Assembly: GCA_964633205.1 (NCBI GenBank)
Contig: CAZWFN010000032.1
Span: 1-50,138 of the forward strand
Direction of reading: 5' to 3'
Origin: CAYVQE01 sp964633205
Lineage (GTDB): Bacteria; Myxococcota; B64-G9
Length of the DNA: 50,138 nucleotides
The position numbers were made by a program, and so were the translations under genes. The notes under the pieces are model-generated. The model was not told the DNA's origin and searched no databases. It saw only the letters and a program-made list of their open reading frames with translations. This document shows, piece by piece, positions 44,213-50,138 of the stretch (position 1 is its first letter; the number at the start of each line of letters is the position of its first letter).

Positions 44213-44626
44213 TCAGTCCAGCAGCTCTCGGGGCTCGATGCGGCGCAGCCAGGGCAGGGCGTCGAAGTCGCGGTCGTAGGAGCACAGTGCCTCGGCCTGG
44301 TGGATCTTGCAGGCGGCGGCGTGCAGCGCGTCGCGGGCGAGCAGCGCCGGGTGGGCGTCGAGCAGCGCGCGGCCCGCATCGAGCAGCTCGGCGGTCACCG
44401 GCAGCACCTCGGGCACGATGCGCCGGGCCAGGTCGTAGACCCTCCGTCCCTGCTGCCAGCGGCCCAGGGCCCGGTAGCGGTGCAGGATCTCCTGCAGCAC
44501 CTCGGCGTCCACCGTGGCTGGCAGCGCCTCGCCGGCCACCCGCTCCAGCAGCGCCAGGCTGGGGGCCTTGTGCGGGTGATCGGCGCCGGCGGCGTACATG
44601 AACACGTTGGCGTCGAGCAGGATCAC
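44213..44626 (-). CDS. PIN-domain ribonuclease toxin, VapC family (second copy)
   Basis: A 137-residue protein with PIN-domain acidic residues Asp5 (MILLDANVFMYAAG), Glu42 (VDAEVLQEIL), Asp99 (LARDALHAAA) and Asp118/120 (CSYDRDFDAL). The MYAAG start and the RDALHAA block place it in a different VapC subgroup from the toxin at 7476. The start overlaps the stop of the ribbon-helix-helix antitoxin by four bases. Everything required for metal binding is present. Target RNA unknown. Confidence 0.92.
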   Translation of the reverse strand: MILLDANVFMYAAGADHPHKAPSLALLERVAGEALPATVDAEVLQEILHRYRALGRWQQGRRVYDLARRIVPEVLPVTAELLDAGRALLDAHPALLARDALHAAACKIHQAEALCSYDRDFDALPWLRRIEPRELLD

Positions 44627-44874
44627 GGCGGCATGTCCTCCGGCTCGGGCACCGACTCGCGCTTCATCTGCCCCGGCTCGGCCACCGGCAGCTCCAGCGC
44701 GGCCAGCTCGTCCACCGCCTGCAGCCGCTCCTCGCGCGAGGTCAGCCCGTACTGGCTGATACAGGCCTCGCGGATGAGCTGGCCCAGGCTGGTGCCGCGC
44801 TGGCGCGCCAGCTGCCGCAGCCGGTCGCGCAGCTCGGGGCTGAGCAGAATGGTGGTCTTGTGGGTTTGCTCCAT
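44623..44874 (-). CDS. ribbon-helix-helix antitoxin, VapB/CopG type
   Basis: An 83-residue protein. HKTTILLSPELRDRLRQLAR is the strand and first helix, RGTSLGQLIREACISQYG the turn and second helix of a CopG-type domain; the acidic/Pro-rich C-terminus should bind the PIN toxin. GGAGGTGGAT fits the ATG at 44874, so the in-frame ATG at 44892 was not used. Confidence 0.9.
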   Translation of the reverse strand: MEQTHKTTILLSPELRDRLRQLARQRGTSLGQLIREACISQYGLTSREERLQAVDELAALELPVAEPGQMKRESVPEPEDMPP

Positions 44875-44890
44875 ATCCACCTCCATATGC

Positions 44891-44920
44891 ATACTATTCT
44901 GCTTCGCGGATTTGGGTCAA
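44891..44920 (-). promoter_or_regulatory. sigma-70-type promoter of the second VapBC operon
   Basis: On the minus strand TTGACC (44920-44915), an 18-base spacer and TAGTAT (44896-44891). The start point would be about ten bases before the antitoxin ATG at 44874. Confidence 0.5.
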
Positions 44921-45002
44921 GGGGCTAGGGAATGGGGAAGGAGGGAATGGGGGACAGGGCCCAGCGCATTGCCAACGAAATGGATTGTTTTCCAAAAATC
45001 GC

Positions 45003-45017
45003 TGGCACGGGCTTTGC
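45003..45017 (+). promoter_or_regulatory. sigma-54 (RpoN) -24/-12 promoter
   Basis: TGGCACGGGCTTTGC matches the consensus TGGCACG-N4-TTGC with the required ten bases between the GG and GC elements. The predicted start (~45029) is 20 bases before the ATG of the small lipoprotein gene. Transcription would need an enhancer-binding activator; none is encoded in the window. Confidence 0.8.
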
Positions 45018-45048
45018 GGTGAGGCTTGTCAAAACCTTGAGGTGTCCG

Positions 45049-45327
45049 ATGCGTATCCCTGTTGCCGTTCCGATCGTCCTGCTCGGCACCAGCCTGTTCT
45101 GCATGACAGCCTGCGATTTCTCATTGGGCTTCGGCGACGACAGCGTCGACCGAGGGGACGACCGAGGGGTGTCACGACCGAGGGGTGTCAGGCACCGGCA
45201 CTTGACACTTATTTTTTTCCGAACATCTGGAAATTCATCGGGTTACGTCAGAATCAGGACCGTTTCGGATAAGTGTCAAGTGCCGGTGCCTGACACCTTT
45301 TCTGTTGGTTCAACGGCCACCTGCTAG
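45049..45327 (+). CDS. small lipoprotein, probably truncated by an inverted-repeat element
   Basis: A 92-residue reading frame with a clear lipoprotein signal: MRIPVAVPIVLLGTSLFCMTAC, Cys22 lipidated, and GAGGTG upstream. After about 24 mature residues (DFSLGFGDDSVDRGDD) the frame enters two GACCGAGGGGTGTCA repeats and the 114-base inverted-repeat element, so the rest of the translation (RHRHLTLIFFRTSG...) is probably not native. The sigma-54 promoter implies that the original gene was under specific activation. Likely a remnant of a longer lipoprotein; function unknown. Confidence 0.55.
   Translation: MRIPVAVPIVLLGTSLFCMTACDFSLGFGDDSVDRGDDRGVSRPRGVRHRHLTLIFFRTSGNSSGYVRIRTVSDKCQVPVPDTFSVGSTATC
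45184..45297. mobile_element. 114-base inverted-repeat (MITE/REP-like) element
   Basis: The first 28 bases (45184-45211, starting GGTGTCAGGCACCGG) and the last 28 (45270-45297) are perfect reverse complements, and pairing continues inward at TCCGAA with a six-base bulge. There is no coding capacity. Two copies of GACCGAGGGGTGTCA abut it on the left. The terminal GGTGTCAGGCACC is itself palindromic and similar to the GGTGGCTGGCACC family elsewhere in the window. Confidence 0.8.
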
Positions 45328-45523
45328 GATGGCAGCATGCGAACCGTCACCGATCCGGTGAAGCACTCCAATCGCGATTCTGTTTTCGCGATGCGAGGCT
45401 ACCCCCGTCTTCGCGAGGCGGGTGGTGGATCGGGGACATCGTGACCCCCCTTGACCCGCGCGCCGGAGCTGGACGACAATGAACTCAAATCCATGCGCTG
45501 CGTGCTGAGTGCGGGAGGGCGAG

Positions 45524-48500
45524 ATGGAGCGATCGATCCTGAACCGTCTGGGTCCGGCCCGCGTGGTGCTGGCGCTCGCCGGCATGGCACTCGCCGCGAG
45601 CTGCCTGCTGGATGCGGGGGGGGGCAGATTCCCGTCGCCGGTGAAGACCGGCCGCCGCTGAGCTACCGGGACGATCCGGCCGGCCTGCCGGTCGGTGTGC
45701 TGGTCGAGGATCTGCTCCACGAGCAGAGCCATACCGGCCGGGACGCGCTGGAGCCGGTCCTGCTCGAGTTGTGCGAGGCGGCGGAGCGGGACGACGTCGA
45801 CGCGCGCGCCTTCCCGTCTCTGTCGGGCCTCGACACCCACCGGCGCCGGGCCGCGCTGGCGCTGGCCGCGTTGGCGCTCGACCCGGAGGACGAAGCCGGT
45901 GCAGGCTTCGCAGAGGCGGTGCGGCTGGCGTACGGGCCCGGTCGGGAGGTGGCCGAGTTGGCCTCGGAGCTGCTCGATCTATCGGGAGCGGACCCGGCCG
46001 AGGCGGGCGAACTGGCCCGGGAGCTGTCCGACCTGTTCGAGGCGTCTCGGTGTTGCGAGCGCGACGCCTGCCGCGCGGGAGGCTCGGCGCGGGTGGTCGG
46101 ACCGGTGGCCCAGTGGCTGTTGTGGCGGCGACTGTGCGCCGCAGACACGCAGGCGGAGCCGGCCGCCGGACGGCCCGTCTGCGCCGCGGGCGAGGTCGAG
46201 GTGATGACCCGGCTGGGCGACCACGTCGGGCCGGCCGCGCCCGAGGAGGTCGTGGCCGCGAGCCCGCCCGGCCCCATGCTGGCGCGGCTCGCCGGGAGAG
46301 CCGAGCCCTGGTCGTTTGTCCAGCTGGCCGGGCCCGGCGGCCCGGCCGAGGCCCGGGCCGGCGCCGACGGCCGCTTCGGGCTGTCGGTCCCCGCGGGCGG
46401 CCTGGCGGTCGGCGTGCACCTGTGGGCCGTCGACCTGGCCGGCAACCCGGGAGAGCCGATCATCGTGCAGGCCTCGGAGTTGGATGCGGCGGGACCGTCG
46501 GACCCCTGCACCGAGCCTGGAGCGGTGGAGGTGTTCGGCCCCGAGCGCTACGAGCGCGCTGCCGGCCGGCCCCGGACGGTGACCTCGATCGTACACGCCC
46601 CGTTCGCGGGCTGGTACTGCCTGAGGCTGGTCAACGGCGAATCGGACCCGCCCCACGGCCGGCGGGTCTCCGCGGCGGTCGTCGCGCTCGACGGCCGGGT
46701 GGTCATCGGCCCCGACCGGTTCAACCAGCGGGTGGCGATGATCGAGCAGGGCGTCTACCTCGAGCCGGGCGAGCACCTGCTCGAGGTCGAGCTGCGCTCG
46801 AAGCCCGGCTCGTTCTTCGTGCTCATCATGGCCGGGCTGGCCGACGACCTGGAGCCGCCCTGGGTGCGGATCGACAGCCCGGCCGATCTGGCGATCGTGG
46901 CCGGGGCGTCGGTGGCGGTGACCGGCAGCGCGACCGACGAAGGGTCCGGGGTCGGGCGGGTCGAGGTCAACGGGGTCCTGGCACAGCTTGACGGCGAGCG
47001 TTTCTTCGCCGAGGTGGATCTTGCGGCGGGGGTCAACCTCATCGAGGCCGTGGCCTGGGACCGGGCCGGCAACTCGGCCCGGGCCGCGATCACGCTCTAC
47101 CGCGGCCTGCCGGGCGAGCTGCCGGAGGCGTTGGGGGTGGTCGGGCCGCAGGGCGGTCGGGTCGAGGTGGACGATCCGGCCAGCCCGATCTTCGGCGCCG
47201 GCGTGGAGGTGCCGGCCGGGGCGGTGGCGGCGGGCACGGCCATCACGATCGGCCGCGGACCGGCCGGCCCGGGCAGCCCGGCGGGTCGGGTCGCGATCGG
47301 ACCGGCGGTGGTGTTCGGCTCGGATGGGCCGTTCGAGAGCGAGGTGCGGGTGGTCGTCCCGTACTCGCCCGGGCTGCTCGGCCACCTGTGGGGGCGGGCC
47401 GGGCGGGTGGAGCTGTGGCGCTGGGGCGAGCAGGCCGGCTGGCTGCGCCTCGACGGCGAGGAGGTCACGGGCAGGGGGCTGGTGAGCGGCTGGTGCGCCG
47501 GATTCTCGCCGATCCAGGCCTGGGCGGAGTACCCGCAGGACCTGGTGCTTGAGACGCTCGCCGGCGGCGGGGTGCAGGACCCGGGGGGCGGCGGGGTGGC
47601 AGCGCTCGATGCGCGCTTCGCTCATCCCTCCCGGATCGACGGAGGCTGGGGCGACACCATCCTGCTCAACGAGCCGGAGGTGAGCGCGGTCCACGCCGTC
47701 AGCGGCGGGCTCGTCTACCGACTGCTGCACGATCCCGGCTCGCTCCCCAGGGAGAGCAAGAAAAAGTACATGAGTATGCGCCAGGTCTACGATCAGCAGG
47801 GGCGGCGCTGGCTGTACCTCGGCATCGAGTACTGGCATCAGCCGGTACCCGGCGGCGGCGGCGTACCGTGGGTCTACGGGCTGGTCCGGCGTCTGGACCT
47901 CGATACCTGGCAGGAAGAGGCCGTCGCCGGGGCCCTGTCCGGCGACCCGCTGGCGGACGGGATCCCGGCCAGCGAGGCGCTGCTCGGCACGGTGGTCGGG
48001 CTGGACGTGGACCGAGACGGCAGGGTCTACTTCGCCGAGCGGCGGCCGGGCCAGACCTTCTCCCAGCCCCGGCCGCTGGGGCACCGGGTGCGCCGGATCG
48101 ACCTCGACGGGACCATCTGGACGGTGGCCGGGACCGGAGTCGGCGGCTTCGACGGGGATGACGGTCCGGCCACGGCCCTGCAACTCCACCTGCCCGAGGA
48201 CGCCAACGTGGACGCGGTCGCGGTGGACGGAGACCTGATCTTCCTCGCCGACACCGGCAACCACCGGGTGCGCGCGGTGAACGTCTCGCAGCAGACGGTC
48301 AGGCTGGGCCGGCGGCTGCCGAGTCCGGAGCAGCAGCTGGTGATCGAGCCCGGGCAGATGGTGACGGTGGTGGGCGAGGTGGGCAGCCTGCCCGACGACC
48401 AGCCGACCGACTGCCAGGGCGCCGCCGACGACGGCAACCCGGGCAGGTTCACCCGGCTGGTCCGGCCGACCGGGGTGGCCTACGCGGACCGGATGCTCTT

Positions 48501-50138
48501 CGTCGCCGACGCCTGCAACCGGGTGCTGGGCATGTCGATCGACGACCTGGGCGTGACCCGGCTGGCCGGCCGGCCCGAGGAGCCGCCCGGCTACGACGGC
48601 GAGGGCCTCGGCGGCCTGTCCAGCCGACTTTCCGGTCCGCGCGGGCTGACCTTCGACTGGGGCCGGCGCGGGCTATGGGTCGCCGACGCCGGCAACGGCC
48701 GGGTGCGTAGCCTGGCCGTTCGCGACAGCGACGGCGACGGCGTCCGAGACGCTGTGGACAACTGCGTTGCGGTGCCCAACCGCGATCAGCTCGACACCGA
48801 CTCCGACGGCGTCGGTGACGCCTGCGACGACGACGACGACGGCGACGGAGTGCCGGACGCGGACGACAACTGCCCCAAGACCCCCAACCTCGGCCAGGAA
48901 GACTCGGACGGCGACGGCATCGGCGACGCATGTGACAACTGCCCGGCCCAGCCGAACGCCCCGCCGGGCTGCCTCGTCGACGCGGACTGCGAGGGCGCCG
49001 GGGAGGTGTGCACGCAGGGCCGCTGCCCGCAGCAGAGGGACTCCGACGCCGACATGGTCGGCGACCTCTGCGACAACTGCCCGCAGGTCGAAAACCCCGA
49101 CCAGCCCGACTTCGACGGCGACAGGATCGGCGACGCCTGCGACGACGACGACGACGACGACGGGTTGCCGGACCTGGCCGAGCGGCACCTGGGCACGGAT
49201 CCGTTCAACCGGGACACCGACGGCGACGGGGTCGAGGATCTGGTCGAGTTCCTGCTGGGCCTCGACCCGCTGTCTCCGGACACGGACGGTGACGGGATCC
49301 CGGACTTCGACGAGCTCGACGCGAATGGAGACGGGGTGTTCGACCTGCAGGACTTCGTCGAGCCCGACTTCGACTCCGACGGCGACGGCCGGCCCGACGC
49401 GGCCGAGTGCAGCACCTGCGACAGCGACGGCGACGGGCTCGCGGATCACCTCGACCCGGTCGACGATCGGGAGATCCCCGAGGGCGAGCAATGGGTGGTC
49501 GAGGAGGTCTGGACGGTTCGCAGCACCAAGATCCACCACCGCGGCGGTGACCAGATCGTGGACCTGGAGACGACCGACATCCTGTTCGACTTCCGGGTGA
49601 TCTACTTGATCGAGTGGGACGGCGGCCGGTTCGTCACCCCGGCCGACTCGCCGCTTCGCTACCGGGGCGATCCGAACCTGATGGGCGAGGTCCTCGAGCT
49701 GACCACCCGCCCGATCGAGGAGCCCGGCCAGGCGGGTGAGTGCGCCCGCTATGCGATCCGCTCGGGGATGAGCTTCTGCCTGCATCAAAACTGCGTGGTC
49801 AGGAACAGGTACAACAACATCCGCAAGGGCGAGTACCGCTCGCTCGGCACGCCCTCGGCCGACGGGCGCGACGACATCCTGTTCGACCTCCAGCAGACAC
49901 CGCCGATAGAAGACGAGTTGGACGCGAGCACGGCCCACTACCGCGAGGAGCGCCGGCCGCTCGCGGGCGAGAGCGGTTCTGCCTGTAGGCAGAACGACAA
50001 GCACCGCCACGTGCTGGCGGCCGGGCTGGCCAACGAGCCCGAGATCCCGGTGGACCAGCACGGCGCGATGTGGGATCGGCAGCGCTACCCGCAGGCGGAC
50101 GCGGCCTACCGGGTGTGGCGGGAGCGGTTCTTGAACCT
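45524..50138 (+). CDS. giant NHL / thrombospondin type 3 repeat lipoprotein, frameshifted at a G tract, 3' end outside window
   Basis: ATG 45524 (GGGAGGGCGAG upstream) opens a lipoprotein signal with lipobox LAASC. The frame stops at 45658-45660, but the next frame is open from before the G9 run (45616-45624) to the window end. One more G would join them (CLLDAGGGQIPVAGEDRPPL). Mature part, at least 1500 residues: helical region (~45700-46100), Ig-like domains (~46250-47100, incl. AGRAEPWSFVQL and GSGVGRVEVNGV), a beta region, NHL-like propeller (~47860-48720; VAGTGVGGFDGDDGPA), calcium-binding type 3 repeats (~48724-49470; DTDSDGVGDACDDDDDGDG) and an unrecognised C-terminal region. Probably a large calcium-stabilised surface protein. 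A GTG at 45697 is the first plausible start in the downstream frame alone, but it would lack a signal peptide. Confidence 0.85.
45616..45624 (+). other. G9 homopolymer at the frameshift point
   Basis: Nine G residues just after the lipobox Cys codon. Ten (or seven) would restore a single frame. It is either a slippage-prone phase-variation tract or a sequencing error; the surface location of the product fits the former. Confidence 0.75.

Noticed and set aside
45310..45840. Minus-strand frame opposite the start of the giant lipoprotein gene
   Set aside because: No domain or signal, and it lies opposite a clear lipoprotein signal sequence with a good ribosome binding site.
45771..46991. 406-codon frame in the last gene region
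   Set aside because: It is Arg/Gly-rich noise; the neighbouring frame encodes Ig-like and NHL-like domains continuously to the window end.

Overview
The window is GC-rich DNA from a Gram-negative bacterium that makes many exported proteins, most likely a member or relative of the Myxococcota (former Deltaproteobacteria). Three exported proteins (CDS 1286, 27101 and 37152) end in a Cys-containing linker, a hydrophobic helix and an Arg-rich tail that resemble MYXO-CTERM sorting signals. At least nine proteins carry a lipobox. There are long fibronectin/NHL/YD-repeat, alpha-2-macroglobulin, gingipain-like and thrombospondin-type-3 surface proteins. No rRNA, tRNA, CRISPR array or complete insertion sequence was seen. 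A run of exactly 100 N (34806-34905) marks a scaffold gap inside a tandem repeat.

Layout. (1) 1-7.4 kb: a polytopic membrane protein translationally coupled to a very long exported protein (beta-helix half plus HEAT half), an AI-2E family permease and an unknown secreted protein. (2) 7.4-8.1 kb: a VapBC/FitAB-type toxin-antitoxin pair. (3) 8.4-17 kb: an Rhs locus on the minus strand. It has a 2030-residue lipoprotein with FN3, carboxypeptidase-regulatory-like, NHL, YD-repeat and Rhs-core regions, followed by small AT-rich membrane-protein genes and an orphan Rhs core/tip cassette. The orphan shares 403 identical bases with the main gene. The sharp fall in GC at tips and small genes is typical of polymorphic toxin/immunity loci. 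(4) 17-25 kb: a stand-alone NFACT-R protein, a VIT/VWA lipoprotein, an NlpC/P60 hydrolase and a hybrid sensor histidine kinase. (5) 25-27 kb: a frameshifted secreted-protein pseudogene, a TacAT-type GNAT toxin-antitoxin pair with a good sigma-70 promoter, and a 44-residue membrane protein. (6) 27-37 kb: a polysaccharide-lyase-like protein, a beta-propeller lipoprotein coupled to an alpha-2-macroglobulin lipoprotein with a GCFEQ thioester motif, a HicBA pair whose toxin has only a CTG start, and an anchored protein of unknown function. (7) 37-45 kb: a gingipain-like (C25) peptidase with a Cys-rich repeat tail, two lipoproteins, and a second VapBC pair. (8) 45-50.1 kb: a small lipoprotein behind a near-perfect sigma-54 promoter and interrupted by a 114-bp inverted-repeat element, then a very large lipoprotein (NHL and calcium-binding type 3 repeats) frameshifted at a G9 tract and running off the window.

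Functionally this looks like an accessory region for the cell surface: adhesion/recognition lipoproteins, protease and protease inhibitor, cell-wall hydrolase, polymorphic-toxin-like Rhs modules, and four toxin-antitoxin pairs. Short dispersed repeats occupy most intergenic spaces. They fall into a GGTGGCTGGCACC-type family, a CCGTCCCCGGTTT-type family and a CTACGGCGGGCTTCGCCC-type family. No transposase for them is visible here.
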